This document shows, in pieces, positions 46,485 through 55,101 of a stretch of 64,000 nucleotides of DNA; positions within the stretch are counted from its first letter, which is position 1, and every line of letters starts with the position of its first letter. A program made the translations under genes and the position numbers. The stretch is from an uncultured Sulfitobacter sp. (lineage in GTDB: Bacteria; Pseudomonadota; Alphaproteobacteria; Rhodobacterales; Rhodobacteraceae). A model generated the notes under the pieces. That model searched no databases. It was not told where the DNA came from and worked only from the letters and a program-made list of their open reading frames with translations. Where the stretch lies: assembly GCA_905182645.1 (NCBI GenBank), contig CAJJCJ010000004.1, positions 248,001-312,000 on the forward strand, in the 5' to 3' direction.

Positions 46485-47086
46485 TGCCTGAACTTATCAC
46501 ACCAACGATCTGCCTCATCCTATGGGCGATTGCAGGTTATGTGCTTGGATCAATCCCATTTGGCATGATCCTTGCGCGCGTCATGGGCCTTGGAAATTTG
46601 CGCGATATTGGGTCTGGCAACATCGGGGCGACCAATGTTTTGCGCACAGGGAACAAGACGGCGGCCGCGCTGACTTTACTGTTTGATGCGGGAAAAGGTG
46701 CCGCTATTGTTCTGATCGCACGCGCATTTGCGGGCGAAGATGCTGCACAATTGGCAGGTTTGGCTGCGATTATCGGGCACTGTTTTCCGGTTTGGCTGCG
46801 GTTTAAGGGCGGCAAAGGCGTCGCGACATATTTTGGCCTGATGATCGCATTGTCACCGATCGTTGGTTTGGCTGCAGGCGCCATTTGGATCGTCGTTGCC
46901 GCCATTGGGCGGTATTCGTCAGCGGCAGCATTATTTGCCGCAGGCTGGGCACCATTGATCGTGGCATATATAACGGATGGGCAATTGTTTGTGCTTTCAT
47001 GCATTTTGGCCGTGCTGATTTATGCGCGTCACAGGACCAACATCAAACGATTGCGCGCGGGTCAGGAACCAAAAATAGGCCACTAG
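46484..47086 (+). CDS. plsY: Glycerol-3-phosphate acyltransferase PlsY
   Basis: A 200-residue polytopic protein. SGNIGATNVLRTG (44-56), LRFKGGKGVATYFG and the GHCFPVW loop are the three PlsY motifs. It uses acyl-phosphate to make lysophosphatidate. PlsC of the same pathway is at 31 kb. TAATG joins it to the pyrC stop. The 3' end overlaps the convergent hypothetical gene by 4 bp. Confidence 0.95.
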   Translation: MPELITPTICLILWAIAGYVLGSIPFGMILARVMGLGNLRDIGSGNIGATNVLRTGNKTAAALTLLFDAGKGAAIVLIARAFAGEDAAQLAGLAAIIGHCFPVWLRFKGGKGVATYFGLMIALSPIVGLAAGAIWIVVAAIGRYSSAAALFAAGWAPLIVAYITDGQLFVLSCILAVLIYARHRTNIKRLRAGQEPKIGH

Positions 47087-47424
47087 ATGATCGCGCTGCC
47101 ACGCCCATGACGCAACCAATATATCAGCGCCCCGCCGCCAGCGAGTTGTCCACCCAGACCAATTTCTGCGTCAGAAATATAGAATATTACAACGGTCATC
47201 CCGATTAGAATTGGCAAGCGTGCAAGCGGACGCAAAAGCTGCCCGATTGTCCGCAACCCAAGCACCCAAAGACAAATCATCAATGGCGGAGCAACGATCA
47301 ACGTGCCAGCCCACGCGCCCATGATAAATGCGCTGGCCCCATGCGGATGCACAACCGCCCCGCCGACCAAAGGCAGGCCGACCAGCAGCAACATCGCAAA
47401 GCGCGGATTTAAGAATAGTGACAT
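47083..47424 (-). CDS. Membrane protein, hypothetical
   Basis: A 113-residue protein with at least three hydrophobic segments (about 9-25, 30-57 and 69-85). It starts MSLFLNPRFAMLLLVGLPLVG. It converges on plsY, sharing 4 bp, and stands upstream of nothing on its own strand for 58 bp. I recognise no family. The coding assignment rests on a clean open frame and membrane-protein composition. Confidence 0.6.
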   Translation of the reverse strand: MSLFLNPRFAMLLLVGLPLVGGAVVHPHGASAFIMGAWAGTLIVAPPLMICLWVLGLRTIGQLLRPLARLPILIGMTVVIFYISDAEIGLGGQLAGGGALIYWLRHGRGSAII

Positions 47425-47482
47425 TGTGCTGCCCCCTCACTGTTTCCAGATAAGGGACAATCGGGGCAAAATTACGGCAAGG

Positions 47483-48853
47483 TTAATAGCTATATTCGTC
47501 GTAAATTTTGGACAAATCCCCCGCCCATTCGCCATTGTATTTTCCCAGTAATTCATCGGCTGGGGTTTGCCCTGTCTCGATGCTTTCTTTCAGCGCATTC
47601 AGGAAATGTGTCTCGTCAGGCACAAGCCCGCCCGCACCTGGACGTGCACGGGCCTTAAGACCCGCCTCAGAAATCGCAACAACTTCGCGGGCCAGTTCAA
47701 GCATATTGATCCCATCAACCTTTGCCTGAAGCCCATCAACAGACGCTGCAACGCGCAGCGCTTCGCGTTGTTCAGCGGTCCAATTTTTGCAAAGATCCCA
47801 TGCGGCATCAAGCGCCGTTTGGTCGTACAACAGCCCAACCCAGAACGCCGGCAATGCACACAGGCGTCGCCAAGGGCCGCCATCGGCACCGCGCATTTCA
47901 ATGAACTGTTTGATCCGTGCTTCTGGGAAAACGGTTGTCAGATGGTCCGCCCAATCCGACAACAGCGGCTTTTCACCGGGCAATGCGGGTAATTCACCTT
48001 TCAGGAAATCGCGGAACGACATGCCCAGCGCGTCAATGTATTTGCCATCGCGGTGCACAAAATACATCGGCACATCGAGAACCCATTGCACCCAAGCCTC
48101 GAACCCGAAACCATCTTCAAAGACGAAGGGCAACATGCCTGTGCGGTCGCCGTCAAGATCACGCCAGATGCGCGACCGCCAAGATTTATGGCCGTTTGGC
48201 TTGCCCTCAAAGAACGGTGAATTGGCGAATAACGCGGCTGCAACCGGCTGAAGGGCCAAGGCCACGCGCAGCTTTTGCACCATGTCGGCCTCTGATCCGA
48301 AATCAAGGTTCACCTGCACAGTGCAGGTCCGGCGCATCATCGCCGTGCCCATGGTTCCGACCTTTTCCATGTAGTTGTTCATCAGCTTATAACGCCCTTT
48401 GGGCATTAACGGCATTTGTTCGTGGGACCATTCAGGTGCGGCACCTAGGCCGATGAATTTCACCCCAAGGACATCAGATACCACCTTCACTTCGCGCAGG
48501 TGGTCGTTTACCTCGTCGCAGGTCTGGTGGATGGTTTCGACAGGGGCGCCGGACAATTCCAACGCGCCACCCGGCTCGAGACTGACGTTAGCGAGACCCT
48601 TGGTCAGGCCGATAATCTTGCCTTCTTCCTCGACTGGTGCCCAATTGAATTGGTCGCGCAGGCCTTCCAGCACAGCTTGTATCGACCGCTCGCCCTCGTA
48701 TGGCAGCGGTTGATGCGTGTCTTTGCAGTAGCCAAATTTCTCATGCTCGGTGCCGATACGCCAATCTTCTTTGGGTTTACACCCGTCAGCCAGCAATTGT
48801 GCCAGTTGGTCGTGGTGCTCGATTGGGCCGCCGTCGGACTGTGGAATGGACAT
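47483..48853 (-). CDS. gshA: Glutamate-cysteine ligase (plant/alphaproteobacterial type)
   Basis: A 456-residue GCS2-family ligase. IGTEHEKFGYC near the start, the SLEPGGALELSGAP substrate loop, and FAWSPFFEGKPNGHKSWRSRIW-like sequence (ANSPFFEGKPNGHKSWRS) identify it. It makes gamma-glutamylcysteine for glutathione. I use ATG 48853, with GGAG about 9 bp upstream; ATG 48871 lacks a ribosome site. Confidence 0.95.
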   Translation of the reverse strand: MSIPQSDGGPIEHHDQLAQLLADGCKPKEDWRIGTEHEKFGYCKDTHQPLPYEGERSIQAVLEGLRDQFNWAPVEEEGKIIGLTKGLANVSLEPGGALELSGAPVETIHQTCDEVNDHLREVKVVSDVLGVKFIGLGAAPEWSHEQMPLMPKGRYKLMNNYMEKVGTMGTAMMRRTCTVQVNLDFGSEADMVQKLRVALALQPVAAALFANSPFFEGKPNGHKSWRSRIWRDLDGDRTGMLPFVFEDGFGFEAWVQWVLDVPMYFVHRDGKYIDALGMSFRDFLKGELPALPGEKPLLSDWADHLTTVFPEARIKQFIEMRGADGGPWRRLCALPAFWVGLLYDQTALDAAWDLCKNWTAEQREALRVAASVDGLQAKVDGINMLELAREVVAISEAGLKARARPGAGGLVPDETHFLNALKESIETGQTPADELLGKYNGEWAGDLSKIYDEYSY

Positions 48854-48915
48854 TGGGAAAGGCTCCGTCATGGGACAAGTTTTGGGGTTATCGGTGCCGC
48901 GAACACGCTGCATTG

Positions 48916-49434
48916 TCAATGTAGCAAGGTTGGTGTTTTTTCCCAGACCGTGACGCGCACATCAGGTGTTTGTGACAGCACGTCTAGCATCGCCGTCATT
49001 TGGATGCCTTGCAGGCTACCGAATAGATCAAACAATGCATCTGCGTTTTGCGCGTTCACAGGGATCGCGATCGACTGGCCGTCGATGCCCGTCAGGATCC
49101 AATGTGCGGCGGGATGGCCAGTTGGGTCAAGCTCTAGACGTGTCAGGTCGGCGATATCCATTTGCCCCCCTGTCAAAGGTCCCAAATAGGCAAGTCGTCG
49201 TTCGGCAACTTGCACAATTCCCGGCCCCTCGCCCGTTTGCCGGAATCGCGCCCGCTGAATACCCGCAATCACGAGGATGACAGCCCCTGCAGTCAAGACC
49301 ACACCGATCCAACGCACAATCCCGAAACTGCCCAAGGTCCACCACAGGCCTACACCAACAAGGGCAAGGCCAGTCAGTGCCTCGCGCCAGCGCCACAAAG
49401 ATGCCCGCGCTTCGGGTCGCATGAAATCAGACAT
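48916..49434 (-). CDS. Two-helix membrane protein, hypothetical
   Basis: A 172-residue protein starting at ATG 49434. A pair of hydrophobic segments (about 17-35 and 41-59) is followed by a soluble C-terminal domain with VQVAERRLAYLGPLTGGQMDIADLTRLELD and the repeat-like QNADALFDLFGSLQGIQMTAML. This resembles PH-like or bacterial membrane-linked domains but is not assignable. It overlaps the upstream GNAT gene by 8 bp and precedes gshA by 62 bp. Confidence 0.75.
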   Translation of the reverse strand: MSDFMRPEARASLWRWREALTGLALVGVGLWWTLGSFGIVRWIGVVLTAGAVILVIAGIQRARFRQTGEGPGIVQVAERRLAYLGPLTGGQMDIADLTRLELDPTGHPAAHWILTGIDGQSIAIPVNAQNADALFDLFGSLQGIQMTAMLDVLSQTPDVRVTVWEKTPTLLH

Positions 49435-50269
49435 TTGAGATACCCATTGGTTTGGAAAATATGCAAAGCGTGAATTTACCAATGTCCGAAAAGCCCACTG
49501 AACGGTAAGCTTTGATTGCTGCCGGATCATCAGCGAACAAAAGTGCCCGCTTCGCGCCAGATTTTTTAGCCTGCGCTAAGTGCAACTCGATCGCCGTGCG
49601 CGCATATCCACGCCTACGCAATTCAGGTGGCGTATAAACTCCCCCGATTTGTACGGTCTGCCCGACTTGCGCGTTAAACCCGGTCATCGCAACTGGAGTA
49701 TCCGCATCCACTAAAACAACATGACTGCCTTTTCCGGCAAAGTCATTGTAACGCTGCACAGCCATTGGAAAAGCGTCGTCACCCAGAGTGCCCAGCGTTT
49801 CAGTTAGGTAATCGTGCATCCAACCCACCAAGACATCACGCAGAAACTCTATGAAACTGCGTATGCTTAAGTCTGTATTAACACTTGAGAGATTTGAAAG
49901 GTTCATCGCAAAAAGGGTTTCGTCTTTATCAAGATGCAAGTCAGAATTCGTCAGGCCCAAAGCCCGTTGCGCACGCCTGCAGCTTGTCTGTTCTCCAATG
50001 ATCCCGATGACCGTGCGCCCATTGAGGGTCGCCATGATATCCTTGTCGAGAATTGATCTCAGATGCGGCATAACCATACCTTCATCGGTAATTCCCAACA
50101 GGTCAGTTATCGGTCCTACATTGGTATCTCGCCAAAAAGCCATTGCGCGGGTGTGGCCACCATTCATCCAGTATTCTTGCAAGTTCGATCGCGGGAACAT
50201 CGATGTATCAAGATGTTCAGTCAGAAAAGCCTCAATCATCGGCTGCTCATTGGGACCAAGGCGGATCAT
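49427..50269 (-). CDS. GNAT family N-acetyltransferase, two-domain
   Basis: A 280-residue protein starting at ATG 50269, which overlaps the rsmE stop (ATGA). The N-terminal half has no identified domain. The C-terminal half is GNAT-like, with QIGGVYTPPELRRRGYARTAIELHLAQAKKSGAKRALLFADDP; RRGYAR is the acetyl-CoA pyrophosphate loop. AIKAYRSVGFSDIGKF completes the fold. The acyl acceptor is unknown. Confidence 0.85.
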   Translation of the reverse strand: MIRLGPNEQPMIEAFLTEHLDTSMFPRSNLQEYWMNGGHTRAMAFWRDTNVGPITDLLGITDEGMVMPHLRSILDKDIMATLNGRTVIGIIGEQTSCRRAQRALGLTNSDLHLDKDETLFAMNLSNLSSVNTDLSIRSFIEFLRDVLVGWMHDYLTETLGTLGDDAFPMAVQRYNDFAGKGSHVVLVDADTPVAMTGFNAQVGQTVQIGGVYTPPELRRRGYARTAIELHLAQAKKSGAKRALLFADDPAAIKAYRSVGFSDIGKFTLCIFSKPMGISNV

Positions 50270-50991
50270 CCCCAATCCCCCATTGCGTTTTGCCATAGCG
50301 CCAGCGCCGCAACGGCTGCTGTATCTGCCCGCAAAATGCGTGGGCCTAAGCTAACCGGGTGGGCGCAGTGCATGCCGCGTAACCGCACGCGTTCTTTGTC
50401 GGAAAATCCACCTTCGGGGCCGATTATGATTGCCCATGGACCGGCAAGTCCTGCATCTAGGATCGACGCTTGCCCAAGCATTGTTTCATCGCAAAACATG
50501 ATCCGGCGGGCCGGATCCCAGCCATCAAGCACTTTGGGCAGCTTGGCCAAGTCATCGACTGGCGGTACATAGGTGCCGCCGCATTGCTCAGTTGCCTCAA
50601 GCACATGCGCGCGCAGTTTATCAACACGCAAGCGGTCGGCATTATTGGTGTATTCAGTTTGGATGGGCATGATCCGTGCAGCCCCAAGCTCGGTCGCTTT
50701 TTCCACGATAAACGCGGTACGTTCTTTGCGGATTGGCGCGAACAGCAGCCAGACATTGGGGGGCATTTGCAGGGGCTTGGTTTGGGACTGACACAAAAGA
50801 ACACCGCTCTTTTTACCCGCCTCGACTACTTCCCCGTCCCATTCGCCGTCCGCCCCGTTAATAAGCGACACGACTGTACCTGTCCCAAGGCGCATGACCC
50901 CAAACAAATAATGCGCTTGGTCCCGCGCTAACGGAACTGATTGCGCCTGACCCAGCGGATGATCTACAAAAAGACGAACTTTGGATGCCAT
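50266..50991 (-). CDS. rsmE: 16S rRNA (uracil-1498-N3)-methyltransferase
   Basis: A 241-residue SPOUT-fold methyltransferase. It starts MASKVRLFVDHPLG; the SAM knot is formed by WAIIIGPEGGFSDKERVRL and SLGPRILRADTAAVAALAL. KERTAFIVEKATELG is the other family block. Methylates U1498 of 16S rRNA in the decoding region. Divergent from ubiA with starts 12 bp apart, as in other Rhodobacterales. Confidence 0.95.
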   Translation of the reverse strand: MASKVRLFVDHPLGQAQSVPLARDQAHYLFGVMRLGTGTVVSLINGADGEWDGEVVEAGKKSGVLLCQSQTKPLQMPPNVWLLFAPIRKERTAFIVEKATELGAARIMPIQTEYTNNADRLRVDKLRAHVLEATEQCGGTYVPPVDDLAKLPKVLDGWDPARRIMFCDETMLGQASILDAGLAGPWAIIIGPEGGFSDKERVRLRGMHCAHPVSLGPRILRADTAAVAALALWQNAMGDWG

Positions 50992-51003
50992 GAAAGAGAA
51001 CAT

Positions 51004-51960
51004 ATGACTGCCAATCACCAGATGCCAGAGGGTGCCGTAGCAGATAGTGCAGGAAATTGGGTTGATCGCTTGGCACCTACGTCCACGCGGCCCTATTTTA
51101 GGCTATCGCGGGCGGATCGGCCTATTGGGACTTGGCTGCTTTATCTGCCCTGTCTGTGGGCGCTGTCGCTTGCGATCTTGGCCGACGGGCACGCAAGCAT
51201 GTTTGATATGTGGCTGATGGTCTCTGCGGGCATTGGTGCGTTCCTCATGCGTGGCGCGGGTTGCACATGGAACGACATCACAGACCGCGATATCGACGCG
51301 GCAGTTGCACGCACACGGTCGCGGCCCATTCCATCGGGCCAAGTGGGCGTGAGAGCCGCACTTGCATGGATGCTGGTACAGTCGTTGGTGTCGCTAGTAA
51401 TTTTGCTGACTTACCCAGCCTTGGCGATTGCACTCGGCTTTTTATCCGTCATCCCTGTGGCGATCTATCCGTTTGCCAAGCGGTTCACATGGTGGCCACA
51501 AGTATTCCTTGGGATCGCGTTCAATTGGGGCGCGTTGCTTATTTGGGCCGCACATACCGGATCAATCGGATTTGCCCCCATTTTGTTATACGCGGCAGGC
51601 ATTTTCTGGACCCTGTTTTATGACACGATCTATGCGCATCAAGACGCAGAAGATGACGCGCTTATTGGGGTTAAATCTACCGCACGTCTGTTTGGGGAAA
51701 AGACAAGCCTATGGTTGCGCGGTTTTATGACCGCGACGATTATGCTGATGGGGGCCGCAGTTGTGTTCGCAGCGCAAGATCGGTCGATCCTGTCGTTGGT
51801 AGTGGCGCTTATCGGTCCGTGGGCGATGGGCTGGCACATGACGTGGCAATTGCAGAAATTTGACGCAAATGACGGGCCGCTTTTACTGCGTCTATTTCGG
51901 ACAAATCGCGACGCTGGGCTGATCCCCCTGCCGTTTTTCGCCATCGCTGCGTTCCTGTGA
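51004..51960 (+). CDS. ubiA: 4-hydroxybenzoate polyprenyltransferase
   Basis: A 318-residue membrane prenyltransferase. The two Asp-rich motifs are NDITDRDID (90-98) and YDTIYAHQDAEDD (about 209-221), which bind Mg-diphosphate. RLSRADRPIGTWLLYLPCLW precedes the first. It attaches the polyprenyl tail to 4-hydroxybenzoate in ubiquinone synthesis. I use ATG 51004; the upstream ATG at 50941 overlaps rsmE. Confidence 0.95.
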   Translation: MTANHQMPEGAVADSAGNWVDRLAPTSTRPYFRLSRADRPIGTWLLYLPCLWALSLAILADGHASMFDMWLMVSAGIGAFLMRGAGCTWNDITDRDIDAAVARTRSRPIPSGQVGVRAALAWMLVQSLVSLVILLTYPALAIALGFLSVIPVAIYPFAKRFTWWPQVFLGIAFNWGALLIWAAHTGSIGFAPILLYAAGIFWTLFYDTIYAHQDAEDDALIGVKSTARLFGEKTSLWLRGFMTATIMLMGAAVVFAAQDRSILSLVVALIGPWAMGWHMTWQLQKFDANDGPLLLRLFRTNRDAGLIPLPFFAIAAFL

Positions 51961-52016
51961 TTGAACCTAACCGCACTAGCCCTTATTCAAGAGACGAATA
52001 ATATCGCAACGAACGG

Positions 52017-53888
52017 ATGCACATGCGCCATTCCGCCCTTTTTCTTCGCATTGGTGTTTTCATCTGTGCCGCGTTGATTTCAGCCTTGGCCGCTCACTCT
52101 ACAGTGGCCTTTGTTCAAGATCGATCAGTCGTGGCCGTGCGTGAAACCCTTATAGATCGGGGATATGATTGGGCATCTGTCATTGGCGACGGTCTCCAGG
52201 TGATCGTTGAGGGCGAAGCCCCAACCGAGGCGTCGCGGTTCCGCGCCATCTCTGCGTCTGGCAGCATCGTTGATGCCAGCCGCGTTATCGACAACATTAG
52301 CGTCGCCGAATCGGGCAACATTGCAGCCCCTAAATTTGCGATTGAAATTCTACGCAATGATAGTGGTGTGTCGCTGATTGGGCTTATTCCGGCTGATACT
52401 GACCGTGACCGACTAGCAGCTCGCATCACGGACATCGCAAATGGCCAGTCTGTGACTGATCTGTTGGAAAGCGCGGATTATCCTGTTCCTAACACATGGC
52501 CAGCTGCGCTCAATTACAGCCTACGTGCGCTTGAAATGTTGCCTCGGTCCAAGATTTCTGTTGGTGCGGAGCGCGTTGCCATAAACGCAATCTCTGATAG
52601 CGTCGCTGACAAAGATCGGCTGGAAACTGCACTTGCGCATAATACCCCTGACGGTGTCCGACTAGCGGTTTCTATTAGTGCGCCGCGGCCGGTAATTTCC
52701 CCATTTACAGCGCGATTTACTAAAGACACTGACGGGGTTCGGTTTGACGCCTGCGCCGCAGATAGCCCAGATGCGGAACGGGTAATTATGGTAGCCGCCT
52801 CTGCCGCAGGCTTTGAAGGAAAAAGCAGCTGTGTACAGGCGCTTGGTGTACCCTCCCGCACGTGGGGCAGTGCCGTTGCAGGCGCAATTGACGCGGTCAA
52901 TTCTTTAGGTGGCGGGACCGTCACTATTTCAGATACGGATGTAACGCTGGTCGCGCTGCAGGGTACCGAGCAAAGCACATTTGACAGCGTCGTTGGTGAA
53001 TTGGAAAACGCGCTGCCCGACGTCTTTGCGCTCAATGCCGAGCTGCCTGCTACGCCCCAAGCAGGCGCAGACGGCCCACCACAATTCACCGCCACCCGCA
53101 GCCCAGAGGGCGCGGTACAGTTGCGCGGGCGAATTCCCGATGACCTGATCAACACAACTGCCGAAAACTATGCGATGGCCAAATTCGGGCGCGCAAATGT
53201 TACGATGGGCACCCGCGTGGTCAGCGACCTGCCCGCTGGATGGGCTGTGCGTGTTCTGGCGGGGATAGAGGCATTGTCAAAAATGTCCAACGGTTCCGTT
53301 GTCGTAGAGCCCGATCAGATGATCATCAAAGGGAACACTGGGTTGGAAACTGCGCAAGCGGATATCACCCGTTTACTGATTGATAAGCTGGGTCAAACAT
53401 CCAGTTTTGAAATTAATGTGACGTATGTCAAACAGCTTGACCCAATTGCAAGTCTGCCAACGCCAGAAGAATGCATAGCTCAGATTGATGCGATCACGAA
53501 CGCACGCAAAATTTTGTTCGATCCGAGTTCCGCGACGATCACTGCCGACACGCTGCCGATCGTCGACGATATTGCAGACGTTCTCAAAAAATGCGCCGAT
53601 CTACGTATACAAATTGCAGGCTTTACCGATAGCCAAGGCCGCGAGGAAATGAACCAACAGCTTAGCCAGGAACGCGCAGGTGCGGTTCTTGTGGCACTCC
53701 GTCAACGCCGCATTCCCGTCAGCTCGTTCGAAGCCGTAGGCTTTGGAGAGGCCGACCCGATTGCAACAAACGACACCGAAGATGGGCGTGAAGCCAACCG
53801 CCGGATTGAGTTTTCACTGATTGTACCAGAAAGTGCCGTCGAAGAATTGACCACACTCGAAGCCATTGAAGCCGCTCCAAGCGAATAG
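52017..53888 (+). CDS. OmpA-family protein with repeated BON-like domains
   Basis: A 623-residue protein with an N-terminal membrane anchor or signal segment (about 7-25). Several BON-like repeats follow (for example VVAVRETLIDRGYDWASVIGDG and VAGAIDAVNSLGGGTVTISDTDV). The C-terminal OmpA domain has FDPSSATITADTLPIVDDIA, AGFTDSQGREEMNQQLSQERA and a conserved NRRIEF end that binds diaminopimelate in peptidoglycan. It may link the envelope to the wall. The start could be 52017 or 52023. Confidence 0.88.
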   Translation: MHMRHSALFLRIGVFICAALISALAAHSTVAFVQDRSVVAVRETLIDRGYDWASVIGDGLQVIVEGEAPTEASRFRAISASGSIVDASRVIDNISVAESGNIAAPKFAIEILRNDSGVSLIGLIPADTDRDRLAARITDIANGQSVTDLLESADYPVPNTWPAALNYSLRALEMLPRSKISVGAERVAINAISDSVADKDRLETALAHNTPDGVRLAVSISAPRPVISPFTARFTKDTDGVRFDACAADSPDAERVIMVAASAAGFEGKSSCVQALGVPSRTWGSAVAGAIDAVNSLGGGTVTISDTDVTLVALQGTEQSTFDSVVGELENALPDVFALNAELPATPQAGADGPPQFTATRSPEGAVQLRGRIPDDLINTTAENYAMAKFGRANVTMGTRVVSDLPAGWAVRVLAGIEALSKMSNGSVVVEPDQMIIKGNTGLETAQADITRLLIDKLGQTSSFEINVTYVKQLDPIASLPTPEECIAQIDAITNARKILFDPSSATITADTLPIVDDIADVLKKCADLRIQIAGFTDSQGREEMNQQLSQERAGAVLVALRQRRIPVSSFEAVGFGEADPIATNDTEDGREANRRIEFSLIVPESAVEELTTLEAIEAAPSE

Positions 53889-53904
53889 TAAGTAGGACAA
53901 GACC

Positions 53905-54228
53905 TTGAACAGAAACGAATTCATCATCGCCACCGCGATCATCCTGTTTGTGGCCTTTATGCTTGGTTGGTTCGCCAGTTGGCTGGTCAATCGATTTAGC
54001 CGCGTGACCAAGGCTGAAATTGACGAGCTTGATAAAATGGCCCAAGCCCTTCACGAAGCAGAAGAAACTCGCGACCAAGCGATCACATATCTTCAGCAGC
54101 GCGAGGCCGAGATCACCAATCAACTGTCCCAGACAGAGGCCGAATTGCGCGCGGCAATGGATGGGCTGCGTGAAGCCCGCCAAGAGGCAGAAGAATTGCG
54201 TAGCTATATCGAGCGACAGCAAGGTTAA
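53905..54228 (+). CDS. Membrane-anchored coiled-coil protein
   Basis: A 107-residue protein starting at TTG 53905, with AGGA upstream. A hydrophobic helix at 9-30 (ATAIILFVAFMLGWFASWLV) is followed by a continuous Glu/Ala-rich coiled coil (ALHEAEETRDQAITYLQQREAEITNQLSQ...). It is 16 bp downstream of the OmpA/BON gene and probably in one operon. Its role is unknown; it could assist the OmpA protein. Confidence 0.75.
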   Translation: MNRNEFIIATAIILFVAFMLGWFASWLVNRFSRVTKAEIDELDKMAQALHEAEETRDQAITYLQQREAEITNQLSQTEAELRAAMDGLREARQEAEELRSYIERQQG

Positions 54229-54269
54229 GACCACCGCAATTCCGCGACGGTCGATCTGGTTTCGGAGTT

Positions 54270-54683
54270 TTAGTCTGCGTGGGCATCTGCACGCATTCGC
54301 GCCAAATAATCATCCCAACCCTTGTCCAACGCCAGCGTCAGACCAAACGCTGCCTCACCGGCAGGCAAGCCTTCATGCTTCAGCGTCAGTTTTGTGCCAC
54401 CGGGGACCTCATCCAAGGCCCAGCGCACTGTGCTTACGGCATCGCCCATCGGCGTGATTGTGAATGTATATTCTAACCGAGAATGTGGTTCGGACAGCAA
54501 CACCGTCCCCCGCATTAATTTGTCACTGCTATCGGTTCCACACATTGCATAGTCGCCTACGACCAGCGGGGATTTTGGTTTGTGGAACCAAATCGCCAAC
54601 TTATTTGGATCAGTCAGGTAATCCCAAAACGTTGCAGCCGGCGCCTTGAAAAATATTGTCTTTTGAATGCTTGTTTAGGTCAT
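54270..54683 (-). pseudogene. SRPBCC/AHSA1-type protein with ochre codon at position 3
   Basis: The natural start ATG 54683 overlaps the arsR stop (ATGA), as expected for this gene pair. It is followed by ACC and then TAA (54677-54675), after which the frame stays open for 135 codons: TSIQKTIFFKAPAATFWDYL and the tail ALDKGWDDYLARMRADAHAD. Changing TAA to CAA gives MTQTSIQKT, the common start of this family. So this looks like a C-to-T nonsense mutation. Start at a later codon such as TTG 54599 would cut off the first strand and is unlikely to yield a folded protein. Members bind hydrophobic ligands. Confidence 0.75.
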
Positions 54684-55000
54684 TGGATTTCCTTTTCGAT
54701 TTCACTTTTAAGTTTGGAAAGGCGGTCATCCCAAAAGGTGTCAAAGTAGTCGAACCAGCTAAAAACTTTCTTCATGCCATCCACATTGAGTGTATTCACC
54801 TTGGTACGCCCGTCCGAGCGCACGTTGATGAGACCACCTTCATTGAGGATCAAAAGATGCTTTTTAGCGGCCGCGCGGGTCATCTGAAAGTTCTCAGCTA
54901 CCTCTATGATTGTCATGTCACGCTCGGCCAACATTTGCAGAATATCACGTCGCGTTGGGTCAGCTAACGCTCTAAAGCCCATTTGCTCTTGGTTTAACAT
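54680..55000 (-). CDS. ArsR-family winged-helix repressor
   Basis: A 106-residue protein. GFRALADPTRRDILQMLAERDMT, then the recognition helix region TRAAAKKHLLILNEGGLINVRSDGR (41-65) and a C-terminal tail typical of ArsR proteins that accompany SRPBCC partners. I see no metal-binding Cys pair, so the inducer is probably not a metal. ATG 55000 has GAGG upstream. Two dyad sites lie just upstream, consistent with autorepression. Confidence 0.9.
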   Translation of the reverse strand: MLNQEQMGFRALADPTRRDILQMLAERDMTIIEVAENFQMTRAAAKKHLLILNEGGLINVRSDGRTKVNTLNVDGMKKVFSWFDYFDTFWDDRLSKLKSEIEKEIQ

Positions 55001-55017
55001 TGCGCAGCACCTCATAG

Positions 55018-55059
55018 GATACCTTTTGGTACTCCTTATTTACGATACCAAAAGGTATC
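55018..55059. promoter_or_regulatory. Double dyad operator upstream of arsR
   Basis: GATACCTTTTGGTA (55018-55031) and TACCAAAAGGTATC (55046-55059) are exact reverse complements separated by 14 bases. Each arm is also a dyad of the form ATACC-N4-GGTA(T/C). The sites sit 18 to 59 bp upstream of the arsR ATG and overlap the likely promoter. Binding by the adjacent ArsR protein is inferred from position. Confidence 0.75.
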
Positions 55060-55101
55060 ATACAAAGGGCCAATTTGGAAAAATGCCCTCCACCGGCCGC
55101 A

